Shown: piece after piece, positions 15,993 to 23,708 of the stretch | Position numbering within the stretch: the first letter of the stretch is position 1 | Layout of the letters: the number at the start of each line of letters is the position of its first letter | IMG/VR virus record: IMGVR_UViG_3300025840_000189 | Coordinates: 1-28,153 of that record | Length of the DNA: 28,153 nt | Strand: one strand, 5' to 3' | Source: a virus | The notes under the pieces: model-generated | The model's database searches: none | What the model was told of the DNA's origin: nothing | Seen by the model: the letters and a program-made list of their open reading frames with translations, nothing else | Program-made: the position numbers and the translations under genes

Positions 15993-16215
15993 TAACCCTA
16001 CAACAGGCTTAGAGATTGAAGGGGATATTAAATCTGCTATTACGAAAGATAGAGAGCATATCTATATGGTGGGAAATGAAGAAGTACCTTATGAGGAAGG
16101 CTTTAGAATGTCTGTAGGACAGGAAAAAGTACCATTCTCTGATATAAGATCAACTTTCTCTCATATTTCACAAGATAAGTGGGATTCTATATTTGGAAGG
16201 AAGGAAAATAAATAA
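15949..16215 (+). CDS. Hypothetical protein between scaffold and capsid
   Basis: This is an 88-residue frame overlapping the scaffold end by 44 bases in another frame, and ending on the capsid start (TAATG). From residue about 14 (VDNNPTTGLEIEGDIKSAI...) it looks like a genuine acidic soluble protein with a YMVGNEEVPYEEGF beta pattern. ATG 15949 lacks a Shine-Dalgarno, and no other early start exists in frame. Coupled re-initiation or frameshifting from the scaffold gene is possible. It could be a capsid accessory or decoration protein. Confidence 0.55.
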   Translation: MSKLKKSSHLESVDNNPTTGLEIEGDIKSAITKDREHIYMVGNEEVPYEEGFRMSVGQEKVPFSDIRSTFSHISQDKWDSIFGRKENK

Positions 16216-17102
16216 TGGCAACAGGAGATAGTGGGAATTACGCAGGTAGCCTTTTAGAGGTTATTGAGGCAGAGGCTATTCTTAAATTTAGTGAGGCAAG
16301 TGTATCTGTGCCTTTGGTAAAGCAAAAGAGTGAACCAAAAGCAGATCAGATTACTTTCGTAGCTTATAACGCAGGTTCTAACAAAGTAACATCAGCAGAT
16401 GTTGATGCTACAGCAGAGGGTACAGTAACCCCATCTACAGCATTGGATTCTGAAAAGAAAACAATCACTTTAGATATGTATAGTGTTATGCTACCTATCT
16501 ATGATGAGGCTAAGTTATCAAACGCTGATGATGTATATGCTAACGCAGGTGCATTAGCAGGTAATGCAATGGCATCTAAGTTAGACTCATTAGTAAACGC
16601 ACTCTATGATGGTTTTTCAAACGCTGTAGGTGCTAACAATTCAGCTTTAACTGTAGATAATCTTTTTGATGCTCTATCTAGTTTAAAGCAGAACTCAGCA
16701 CCGGGGCAACCTCATGCAGTTTTAGAGCCTAGACAGATATGGGGAACTTATGGAGTACATAATGACCTAGTAACATCTGCTCAATTTGCAGGTGCAGGAA
16801 TACAAGATGAAGGTGCTAGAAATGGATTTGTTTCCAAGATAGCAGGTATTGATATGTATTCTTCACCAGAGTTTACCATTACTGATAATGATGGTGGAAG
16901 TTCTGGTACTGCATCATCTGTTAAGGGTGGTATTTTCGTATCTGAGGCTATCGGATTCGGTTATGCAGGTGAAATGATGAGAGTTGAAGAGTATAGGGAA
17001 GGTTCTTTCCTACGCTCTAACATTGTTGTATCTAGTTTCTGTGGTGCTACAGAAATCATAGATGGATATGGTGTTGAGGTACTTTCTCAGATCATAGCTT
17101 AA
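16215..17102 (+). CDS. Major capsid protein (HK97-type fold)
   Basis: This 295-residue protein follows the scaffold module. The pattern fits a small HK97-type capsid: an N-terminal arm (GDSGNYAGSLLEVIEAEAI), an E-loop-like region around 40-70, a helical P-domain with DDVYANAGALAGNAMASKLD, and an A-domain with IAGIDMYSSPEF and GFGYAGEMMRVEEYREG. GGAAGG upstream gives good translation. It should form the icosahedral shell. The family call is by context and pattern, not by alignment. Confidence 0.85.
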   Translation: MATGDSGNYAGSLLEVIEAEAILKFSEASVSVPLVKQKSEPKADQITFVAYNAGSNKVTSADVDATAEGTVTPSTALDSEKKTITLDMYSVMLPIYDEAKLSNADDVYANAGALAGNAMASKLDSLVNALYDGFSNAVGANNSALTVDNLFDALSSLKQNSAPGQPHAVLEPRQIWGTYGVHNDLVTSAQFAGAGIQDEGARNGFVSKIAGIDMYSSPEFTITDNDGGSSGTASSVKGGIFVSEAIGFGYAGEMMRVEEYREGSFLRSNIVVSSFCGATEIIDGYGVEVLSQIIA

Positions 17103-17119
17103 TAGCTAATCAATAATAT

Positions 17120-17141
17120 GGGGGGTGGGCAACTGCCCCCC
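17120..17141 (+). terminator. GC-rich hairpin after the capsid gene
   Basis: Six G (17120-17125) can pair with six C (17136-17141). An alternative inner pairing is GGGC (17127-17130) with GCCC (17135-17138). No T-run follows (TACTTAAAATAAAAG), so it is an incomplete terminator. It may lower read-through or protect the capsid mRNA 3' end, giving more capsid than downstream protein. Confidence 0.5.
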
Positions 17142-17163
17142 TACTTAAAATAAAAGATTTAAT

Positions 17164-20100
17164 ATGCCAGATAATATTAACGAAAAAATAAAAGAACAAT
17201 ATGATCACGATAATAGTGGGGGTTCACTTAATACTAATTTAGGTGATTTTTTAGATTCTGAAGGTGCATCTGGTACTTCCAATAACTCTAAATGGAGAGA
17301 TTGGGCATCTGGTACAGGCACTAGCTTAAATACAAGACTATTCCACAAGCATGGTGGTTCTGGCTCATTTATGACCAGATGGAAGAATTGGATAGCATTT
17401 AGTTCAACTCATTCCTTCAATTTCGATGGTTCTAATGATTATTTAGAATTTGAAGATGAATTTGTTTTTAGTGGTGCATTTACTGTGTCGTTTTGGGTAA
17501 AACATAATTCAAGTGGTGCTGAATATGTACTTGGCAAGGCAAGTGGTGACCAAGATTATTTTTATGTACACCCAACAAGTCCAAGATGGAGGATAGCTAA
17601 TAATCTTATACTTTCTGATACAGATATGGCAGTTGGTGTATGGCATCATGTATTAGCTGTAAGAGATTCAAGTGATAATTTTATATGGTACTTGAATGGT
17701 TCTCTTGCAACTGTATATAATGGAAGTTCTTATGTAACAACAGGTGTTACAAGGTCTGGTGATTTTGATGTAAAGTATCTTGGTAGAAGTTTAAATATTT
17801 ATGGAGAAATTCAATTAGATGAGGTTGCATTTTGGGATACTGCTTTAAGTGCCTCAGATGTTACTTCCATATACAACAATGGTAAGGTAATTGATCTTAG
17901 TAAATCAGCATCATACGGAACGGACAGGACAGGTAATCTTAAACTTTGGTTACGCTGTGGAGACAAAGCAGAACCAGAATCCACTACTGCAATCGCAAGA
18001 CAGGACTTCTATTTAGACTTTGATGGTACGGATGATTATGTGAGTGTTGCAGATGATGATGATTTATCATTTGGTATTGGTTCAGCAGACACCCCATTTA
18101 GCATATCTGCATGGATTAATCCTGTAGATGCGACAGGGTTTCCAATAATATCAAAAGGAATTTATAATACAAGTGCTGAGTATATATTTTGGATAAATTT
18201 AGGTAACACATTATCATTTGAACTGTATGATGAAAGTGTATCAAATACCTATGAATTAGCTTACTATAATTCTTCTTTAGCAAGTTATGAAGGTTCTTGG
18301 TTTCATGTTTGTGCTACTTATGACGGAAGAGGGGGAACAAGTGCAAATGCAGGAATAAAATTATATATTAACGGAGAAAATGTTTCAACTACTCTTTCAG
18401 GAGCAGGCACTTATGTTGCAATGGAAAATCTCGGTGCAGATGCTCATATAGGCAGGTATGATAGTTATTATGCAGATGGTAAGATTTCAAACTTAGCAAT
18501 ACATCAAACAGCACTCGATGCTCAAACCATTTCACAGATGGCAAAATCGAGGTTTATTCCTGTAAGAGACAATCGCTTTTCTGTAGTGGATTTTGATGGT
18601 AGTAATGATTATATCGATTGTGGTACAGGACTTGGTACATCACTTGGAGATGACTATGCAGGTAGTTTAACAGTTTCTCTATGGTTTAAAGCAGATGTAA
18701 CAAGTGGGAATGATGGTTTATTTAATATTGGAAGTTTTAGCAATACACAGGGTGAGTTTTCAATTACATTAGAAAGTAACATATTAAGATTTAAATTGAA
18801 TGCAGTTAGTTGGAATATAAATCATACCTCATTTACATCAACTGATTGGAATCATGTAGTTTGTGTTTATAGTGTAGGAAATGAGTCTAATTCAAAAATG
18901 TATTTAAATGGTGTATCAGTAGGAACAGCAAGTGGCACATTTCCATCTGCGTCTGATATGGATTTTAGTGGTCTAAAAACCATTATTGGTGCTTATTATT
19001 CTTCTGGGTATCCATTTGATGGTTCTATATCTTCACTTGCAGTTTACAATGTAGCCAAATCAGCAGAAGAAATCTACGCTATCTATCAGCAAGGAATTAC
19101 TTATGATGAATCTTCACTTAGTGGGTTGGTTGGTTATTGGAGAATGGGCGATGACACAAGTAAAGCATATCCTACCATAGCAGATTCAAGTTCTAACTCA
19201 AACGATGGTACTATCACAAATGGTGCATCAGATGACATAGCACAGCAAATGGTTGCAGGATATGATTTAGGTGCATTTGATAGTAGTTCAGAAGAGTTAA
19301 TACAAAGAGTTCTTAATTCAGATTTTTCTAATGGAGATACAAATTGGACTTTAAGTAGTGCAAGTGTCGTTAATAGCGTATTAGATGTTAATGTAGGTAA
19401 TTATACATATTTTGTAACACAATCAAGTATAAATCAATTTTTAGCAAATAAATTATATAAAATAGAAATAGATATAACAGAATATACTTCTGGAACTTTT
19501 ATATTATATGCTACAAGTACAAATATTGCAAGTGGTGTAAGTGGAGCAAGTACACACACTTTTTATTACCAAAATGATGCAAGTGATAAATATATTAGGT
19601 TATTCTCACAAGGTTCGGGATTTGATGGTAAAATTAATAGCATTTCAGTCAAAGAAGTCCTACAATCAGAAGTATCAGATACTTACCCTGCTTTAATCGA
19701 TGTAACCGAGCCTGTTCTTGGAGTGGATTTAGTTGATAATCTAACTACTTCTGGGTTTGCAGATAATGGTGATGGTTCAACTATAAGCAATATTACAGGT
19801 GGGGTATCTATTGCAGATGATAGTGGTGCATCTGATATGGCATGGTTCAGAGACAGTTATTTATTATCTTCTGATTTGTCAGTAGGAAAAACTTATAAAG
19901 TTCAATTTAATGCTTATCGTAATAGTTCTGGAACTCCTCAAATAAGAGTAAGAGATGGAGCTTCTAATACTGATATTTCAATAACTGAAACAGATACTAC
20001 ATATACTCATTATATGGTTGCACAACACGCTACGGATGCTTCAATACGCTCAATAAATAATTCAAGTGGTTCTATTGTTTACCTTACTAATCTTTCTCTT

Positions 20101-20934
20101 GAAGAATTACAAGGCAATGTCGGCACAATGACAAATCAAGACTCTGCTGATTTAGTCTATTCCTCAGTTCTACCAGACCAATCCTTTCTCACAGGAGTAA
20201 ACTCTGCGTATAACTTTATAGACTTGGATGGAAGTAATGAATATATTGATTGTGGTGATGGCACTTCACTTGATACTGTTTCACAAAGGACATTTTCTAT
20301 GTGGTTTAAAAGAGATGGAACTACTACAGACTTTTTAGCATCAAGAGATGATGGTGGTTCTAATAGAATGTGGTCATTATATATTTACGCTAATGTATTA
20401 AGTTATGATTTTAAATTAACAGGTAATGTAGGAAAATTTACAGCAGGAAGTGCAACTATATCTGCTGATACTTGGTATCATGTACTATGGACAAATGATG
20501 GCACTAACCAAGTGCTTTATCTAAATGGTAGTGTTGATGGTACAAGTTCACACGCAGGTACTATGCAAAATGCAGATATTTCTTTGTATTTAGGAAGAAG
20601 AGTATCATCCTATTTTAATGGTAAAATTGGTCAAACAGCTATGTGGAATAAGGCACTTTCAGCAACAGAAGTTAGTGCAATCTACACTTTAGGTAGACAT
20701 GGTAACCTACTTGATAGTTACTCAGATAACTTAGTTGGCTATTGGGCAATGGGTGCTTTAGATGCTAAAACAGGATTAAGTGATGTGGGTGATGGTACTA
20801 TCTACGATAGAAGTGGAAACTCAAATCATGGTACTGCTACCAATACAGAATCAGCAGATTTAAAAAGTTCACCAAACGCAGAACCTAATGGCTATGCAAA
20901 AGGTGATACTAATCGTTCAACAACAACACCTTAG
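17164..20934 (+). CDS. Multi-LamG adhesin-like virion protein
   Basis: This 1256-residue protein has four LamG (concanavalin-like) jelly rolls. They begin at about 83 (FNFDGSNDYLEF), 281 (FYLDFDGTDDYVSV), 472 (SVVDFDGSNDYIDC) and 1016 (NFIDLDGSNEYIDC), each with the W-H-V and YLNG strands and a closing V-A-x-W/Y element. Two further beta modules, about 715-832 and 855-982, resemble CBM4/9-like carbohydrate-binding domains. The N-terminal 75 residues hold a KWRDWASG / RWKNWIAFS repeat, perhaps the virion anchor. LamG domains bind glycans, so this is probably a head fibre or tail appendage contacting cell-surface polysaccharide. No catalytic motif or signal peptide is seen. Confidence 0.8.
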   Translation: MPDNINEKIKEQYDHDNSGGSLNTNLGDFLDSEGASGTSNNSKWRDWASGTGTSLNTRLFHKHGGSGSFMTRWKNWIAFSSTHSFNFDGSNDYLEFEDEFVFSGAFTVSFWVKHNSSGAEYVLGKASGDQDYFYVHPTSPRWRIANNLILSDTDMAVGVWHHVLAVRDSSDNFIWYLNGSLATVYNGSSYVTTGVTRSGDFDVKYLGRSLNIYGEIQLDEVAFWDTALSASDVTSIYNNGKVIDLSKSASYGTDRTGNLKLWLRCGDKAEPESTTAIARQDFYLDFDGTDDYVSVADDDDLSFGIGSADTPFSISAWINPVDATGFPIISKGIYNTSAEYIFWINLGNTLSFELYDESVSNTYELAYYNSSLASYEGSWFHVCATYDGRGGTSANAGIKLYINGENVSTTLSGAGTYVAMENLGADAHIGRYDSYYADGKISNLAIHQTALDAQTISQMAKSRFIPVRDNRFSVVDFDGSNDYIDCGTGLGTSLGDDYAGSLTVSLWFKADVTSGNDGLFNIGSFSNTQGEFSITLESNILRFKLNAVSWNINHTSFTSTDWNHVVCVYSVGNESNSKMYLNGVSVGTASGTFPSASDMDFSGLKTIIGAYYSSGYPFDGSISSLAVYNVAKSAEEIYAIYQQGITYDESSLSGLVGYWRMGDDTSKAYPTIADSSSNSNDGTITNGASDDIAQQMVAGYDLGAFDSSSEELIQRVLNSDFSNGDTNWTLSSASVVNSVLDVNVGNYTYFVTQSSINQFLANKLYKIEIDITEYTSGTFILYATSTNIASGVSGASTHTFYYQNDASDKYIRLFSQGSGFDGKINSISVKEVLQSEVSDTYPALIDVTEPVLGVDLVDNLTTSGFADNGDGSTISNITGGVSIADDSGASDMAWFRDSYLLSSDLSVGKTYKVQFNAYRNSSGTPQIRVRDGASNTDISITETDTTYTHYMVAQHATDASIRSINNSSGSIVYLTNLSLEELQGNVGTMTNQDSADLVYSSVLPDQSFLTGVNSAYNFIDLDGSNEYIDCGDGTSLDTVSQRTFSMWFKRDGTTTDFLASRDDGGSNRMWSLYIYANVLSYDFKLTGNVGKFTAGSATISADTWYHVLWTNDGTNQVLYLNGSVDGTSSHAGTMQNADISLYLGRRVSSYFNGKIGQTAMWNKALSATEVSAIYTLGRHGNLLDSYSDNLVGYWAMGALDAKTGLSDVGDGTIYDRSGNSNHGTATNTESADLKSSPNAEPNGYAKGDTNRSTTTP

Positions 20935-20943
20935 AGGAAAATT

Positions 20944-21372
20944 ATGAGTGAAGAAGTAACAAACAGATGGTCAGATGACTATAGTGGTAGGTGGCAAAAC
21001 AGGGCATATATGATCGTGCCTGTAGCTGATATTGATTCAGCAGATGCACCTACAGACTCAAATACAGTAGCACAGATAAAAGCATGGATGGATAGCTATG
21101 GCTATGAATATACCTCAGATATGAGCAAATCAGAGCTATTAGGAGCTATTCCTGTATCTAATGCCTTTATAGCTAATGCAATACAATCAAGTAAAGAAAC
21201 GCTTAGAAAGAACAACGGAGATGAGGGAGATAGTTCTAAAGCATTACTCAAGTTTCCTTGTGATAATGATGTAGATAATGATCCTGCCATGTTTAGCTCT
21301 TATGATAAGTATTCACACGCTCAGATAATGGATATATTGTCTGGCGATGAGTGGAGTTCATCTATTGAGTAA
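20944..21372 (+). CDS. LEM/HeH-like small virion-associated protein
   Basis: This is a 142-residue acidic protein. Residues about 40-68 (TVAQIKAWMDSYGYEY..SKSELLGAI) match the helix-extended-helix (LEM/SAP-like) pattern often found in phage head-completion and connector proteins. The C-terminus is acidic and Ser-rich. It follows the LamG gene by nine bases with GAGG upstream of the ATG. The next gene begins inside its end. It may attach the LamG protein to the head, which is inference from adjacency. Confidence 0.55.
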   Translation: MSEEVTNRWSDDYSGRWQNRAYMIVPVADIDSADAPTDSNTVAQIKAWMDSYGYEYTSDMSKSELLGAIPVSNAFIANAIQSSKETLRKNNGDEGDSSKALLKFPCDNDVDNDPAMFSSYDKYSHAQIMDILSGDEWSSSIE

Positions 21373-21373
21373 T

Positions 21374-21892
21374 ATGTGCAGTTGTATTTATAATTGTATT
21401 TGCAGTAAAAAGGGAAATAGTCTTGCTGAGTTCGCAGTTACTATGGCTATCATGGCTACTTTGGCAACTACCTCTGCTCCTGCTTTTAGTCGTATCGGTG
21501 AGGGAGCTAAAGCTAAACAAACTAAGGCTAATCTGGAGAAAATAGTTAAAGCATCCCAGATGTGGTACAACCAACAGGTAGAAATAAATGGCATGGGTAA
21601 ATTCCCTTCACAGCCTCATAGAACAGTAAGCATAGGTGAGGTCAATGATTACAATAATAATCGCAGAATAGAGGTAAATGAGGTGTTAGAAGGTACTTAT
21701 GTGCCTGTATTTAGTGATACTAGCTTTCTGCATTTATTTGACAATGACACAATCAGATCACCTTATCAAGATGGTAGATATTTATATGCTATTGTAGGAG
21801 GTTCTGGAACAGGGAACAATATAGTAAGTCCTATTTTTGTTGTAGTAGATCAAGAAAACCCAGAAGATTTTTATAAGTATTACAAACCATGA
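21374..21892 (+). CDS. Type IV prepilin-like protein
   Basis: From ATG 21374 this is a 172-residue protein with a Cys-rich leader (MCSCIYNCICSKKG). The sequence NSLAEFAVTMAIMAT follows: G14 would be -1 and E19 +5 of a prepilin-peptidase site, followed by the hydrophobic N-terminal helix. Residues 35-60 continue the amphipathic pilin helix. A variable beta-rich C-domain ends in DFYKYYKP. This is the class III signal layout of pilins and pseudopilins, so host PilD-type peptidase could process it. ATG 21347 in frame gives a 23-residue leader; neither start has an ideal ribosome-binding site. Its role may be host pilus interference or a virion filament (inference). Confidence 0.7.
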   Translation: MCSCIYNCICSKKGNSLAEFAVTMAIMATLATTSAPAFSRIGEGAKAKQTKANLEKIVKASQMWYNQQVEINGMGKFPSQPHRTVSIGEVNDYNNNRRIEVNEVLEGTYVPVFSDTSFLHLFDNDTIRSPYQDGRYLYAIVGGSGTGNNIVSPIFVVVDQENPEDFYKYYKP

Positions 21893-22008
21893 ACGAAGAT
21901 TTTAAAGATTACATCCAGATTATTCTATTCTTACTATTTGTGTTAGGTGGTTTAATCCTTCTAGGTAGTTGTGATGGAGGTTGGTCTATTGCAGGTTATG
22001 AGGTATGA
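21889..22008 (+). CDS. Small membrane / lipoprotein-like protein
   Basis: This is a 39-residue protein with hydrophobic residues 9-26 (IQIILFLLFVLGGLILLGSC). The end of that segment, LGSC, fits a lipobox, and only about 12 residues follow (DGGWSIAGYEV). It overlaps the previous gene and its stop overlaps the next start (ATGA). It could be a lipoprotein, such as a very short o-spanin-like partner, or a plain membrane peptide. The acidic N-terminus (NEDFKD) is atypical for a signal peptide. Confidence 0.5.
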   Translation: MNEDFKDYIQIILFLLFVLGGLILLGSCDGGWSIAGYEV

Positions 22009-22313
22009 GTGATGAGAAACAGAAAACATACAGGAGCTATGGGGTTACGACATTATCTGATAATCTCATCGTATCTTTCAATGTTAGGTTTATTATTAAC
22101 TGCATTATTGCATTCTCTATTTTTGGTTGGACAGTCTTTACTTATGAGCAGAGACTTAGAGAGGCTGAATCAGCAATTATCGAACATTCACAACGACTTG
22201 ATGACCTCAAGTCAATACATGATGCTGAGATAGAGGAAATTCAAGCATGGTACAAGAAATCCTTAGAGGTCGATTTAAATCCTTTAAATATTTTAAAAAG
22301 AAAGAGAAAGTAG
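22005..22313 (+). CDS. Membrane-anchored coiled-coil protein, spanin-like
   Basis: This is a 102-residue protein. A soluble N-terminus (1-27) is followed by a transmembrane helix (about 29-47, FIINCIIAFSIFGWTVF), a coiled coil (about 50-85, with EQRLREAESAIIEHSQRLDDL) and a basic tail. This topology resembles inner-membrane spanins such as Rz. It follows a lipobox-like miniprotein and precedes the endopeptidase region, consistent with lysis. An overlapping second frame also encodes a hydrophobic peptide (starting at 22009). The spanin role is inferred. Confidence 0.55.
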   Translation: MSDEKQKTYRSYGVTTLSDNLIVSFNVRFIINCIIAFSIFGWTVFTYEQRLREAESAIIEHSQRLDDLKSIHDAEIEEIQAWYKKSLEVDLNPLNILKRKRK

Positions 22314-22378
22314 TATTAACAGAAGATGACATTAATCATAATTACTTTATTAACAGGGAGCTACGGAGAGTTCGATGA
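22247..22378 (+). CDS. Small basic protein
   Basis: This is a 43-residue protein, rich in Lys/Arg/Phe at the N-terminal half (RGRFKSFKYFKKKEK) and ending RELRRVR. GAGGA at 22233-22237 gives a good ribosome-binding site. It overlaps 67 bases of the preceding gene in another frame, and its stop overlaps the next start (ATGA). The overlap chain argues that it is translated. The basic, aromatic composition suggests membrane-surface or nucleic-acid contact. Confidence 0.5.
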   Translation: MVQEILRGRFKSFKYFKKKEKVVLTEDDINHNYFINRELRRVR

Positions 22379-22698
22379 TTGAAACATTTGCAGATGCTTA
22401 TTTACAAATTGGAGCAGTTGGTTTTTGCCTCTGCTTGTTTGGGTTTATGATACTGAACCTTATTAAATCGCAAAAGGAACAATCAGATGATTTAGAGTCT
22501 ATTAGAGCAGATTTAAGCCAAATGGCTAGTGAGATAAATAATACAATGAATATCTGTGTAAAGTTGATTGATTCTATTAACATTTTTAAAGCCTCTCTAG
22601 ATGACAAACTAGATAGACGGCATGAAAAGATGACGGAAACTATAGATGAGCTAAGTAATCAGATTAATTATATGCAAGGTAGGATAAACGGAAAGTAA
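22375..22698 (+). CDS. Membrane-anchored coiled-coil protein, holin-like
   Basis: This is a 107-residue protein. A short N-terminus leads to a transmembrane helix (about 12-31, IGAVGFCLCLFGFMILNLI), then a long coiled coil (about 33-105) of charged heptads. Topology and size resemble small phage holins of the BhlA type and membrane coiled-coil lysis proteins. CGGAGAG precedes the ATG. It lies two genes after the spanin-like protein in the same overlapping run. Confidence 0.55.
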   Translation: MIETFADAYLQIGAVGFCLCLFGFMILNLIKSQKEQSDDLESIRADLSQMASEINNTMNICVKLIDSINIFKASLDDKLDRRHEKMTETIDELSNQINYMQGRINGK

Positions 22699-22970
22699 TG
22701 GCAGAATCTAAAGGCATATCAGACTCAAGCAGTTTAAAAATCTCACTACCTATGATTATACAGGCAGTAGGGTTTATTGGTGCATTAGTATATGGTTATG
22801 GACAGCTTAACACTAGAATACAATTCTTAGAGGTTGAGAGTCAGCGTACAGCTAATTATATAAAAGAAATGAAAGAACAACAAGATGATCCTATTCCTTC
22901 TGATGTAAGGCAGGATATTATCTTAGAGTTTATTTTAGAAGATATTGAAGAGTTAAAGGAAAATCTTTAA
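22698..22970 (+). CDS. Membrane-anchored coiled-coil protein
   Basis: This is a 90-residue protein with a polar N-terminus, a hydrophobic helix (about 17-36, SLPMIIQAVGFIGALVYGYG), a coiled coil (about 37-60, with QLNTRIQFLEVESQRT) and an acidic C-terminus (ILEDIEELKENL). The layout repeats that of the two preceding membrane coiled-coil genes. TAATG overlaps join it to both neighbours. A holin or lysis-accessory role is likely from context. Confidence 0.55.
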   Translation: MAESKGISDSSSLKISLPMIIQAVGFIGALVYGYGQLNTRIQFLEVESQRTANYIKEMKEQQDDPIPSDVRQDIILEFILEDIEELKENL

Positions 22971-23107
22971 TGGATAGTTTAAAAGTATCATTTGCAAGTT
23001 TATTTAATTATGGTTTATCAATAGCTGAAGTAAGTCTAATCTTACAATGTTTAGTAGCTGTGATGACCATTATTTATTTAGGATATAAAATAAAAAGGGA
23101 GATATAG
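22970..23107 (+). CDS. Membrane miniprotein
   Basis: This is a 45-residue protein with an amphipathic N-terminus (MDSLKVSFASLFNYG), a hydrophobic helix at about 21-38 (VSLILQCLVAVMTIIYLG) and a short basic tail (YKIKREI). It starts on the stop of the preceding gene and is directly abutted by the next. It is a small single-span protein in the lysis block and a candidate holin or antiholin. Confidence 0.55.
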   Translation: MDSLKVSFASLFNYGLSIAEVSLILQCLVAVMTIIYLGYKIKREI

Positions 23108-23332
23108 ATGTTAGGGAAAGCAATATTAGCAAAAGTATTAGATGAGGCTAGAGATAAATACACAGATGGTATTATCGAGCATATACAATCTGATGAGTTC
23201 AAAGAGGATTTAGCTGAGAAAATAAATAAAAAGATTGATATACCTTTTGTATCTGAAGAAAAAGAACAGATATTCTTTGAAAAGTGTGTTGATCTTGTTA
23301 CTGATGTACTTGAAGGATTAGCTAAAAAATAA
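23108..23332 (+). CDS. Small helical hypothetical protein
   Basis: This is a 74-residue acidic, helical soluble protein (MLGKAILAKVLDEARDKY... to ...VLEGLAKK). The start abuts the previous stop, and GGGAG lies upstream inside the preceding gene. The end shares a base with the next start (TAATG). No motif is recognised. It lies between membrane miniproteins and very basic proteins. Confidence 0.6.
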   Translation: MLGKAILAKVLDEARDKYTDGIIEHIQSDEFKEDLAEKINKKIDIPFVSEEKEQIFFEKCVDLVTDVLEGLAKK

Positions 23333-23613
23333 TGGCTCGTGACCCCAGACTAAAACGCTTTGGACTTAAAGGTTTTAACATCCCTAAAAGAACTCCTAAG
23401 CATAAGACTAAAAGCCATGTTGTATTAGCTAAAGTTGGTGCAAGAACTAAATTAATTAGATTTGGTCAGCAAGGTGTTAGAACAAACATGACAGTAGCTC
23501 AAAGAAGGGCATTTAAGGCTAGACATCGCAAGAATATAGCCAGAGGTAAGCTAAGTCCTGCATGGTGGGCAAATAAGGTTAAATGGAGTCCAAGTAAAAC
23601 TAGGAGTAAATAA
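23332..23613 (+). CDS. Basic phage protein (DUF6321-like)
   Basis: This is a 93-residue strongly basic protein. The pattern ARDPRLKRFGLKGFN, HKTKSHVVLAKVGARTKLIRFGQQGVRTN and SPAWWANKVKW recurs in many phages of aquatic bacteria (family resembling DUF6321, from memory). Function is unknown. It probably binds nucleic acid or the virion interior. It begins and ends in TAATG overlaps, in the same operon as the endopeptidase. Confidence 0.65.
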   Translation: MARDPRLKRFGLKGFNIPKRTPKHKTKSHVVLAKVGARTKLIRFGQQGVRTNMTVAQRRAFKARHRKNIARGKLSPAWWANKVKWSPSKTRSK

Positions 23614-23708
23614 TGCCATCACATTATGGAAAAAAAGCTCATAAGAGCAAAGGAAAGAAAAAGAAAAAATCAATGTTTAAATTTGGTAAAAAAAGGAAAA
23701 AGAAGTAA
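23613..23708 (+). CDS. Lysine-rich 31-residue protein
   Basis: ATG 23613 overlaps the previous stop, and the stop overlaps the next start (TAATG at both ends). Of 31 residues, 15 are Lys and one is Arg. Its C-terminus (MFKFGKKRKKK) resembles the N-terminus of the following endopeptidase (MPRFGKRSKQR), suggesting a local duplication. The extreme charge suggests DNA condensation or interaction with anionic membrane, wall or LPS. Confidence 0.6.
   Translation: MPSHYGKKAHKSKGKKKKKSMFKFGKKRKKK

Noticed and set aside
17164-20934. LamG repeats as targets of a diversity-generating retroelement
   Set aside because: No reverse transcriptase gene or template repeat is present in the window.
22009-22233. 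Hydrophobic 74-residue frame embedded in the 22005 gene
   Set aside because: Embedded lysis genes (Rz1-like) are known, but this one has no lipobox and starts at a GTG without a separate ribosome-binding site. Its hydrophobic pattern probably reflects the overlapping membrane gene.
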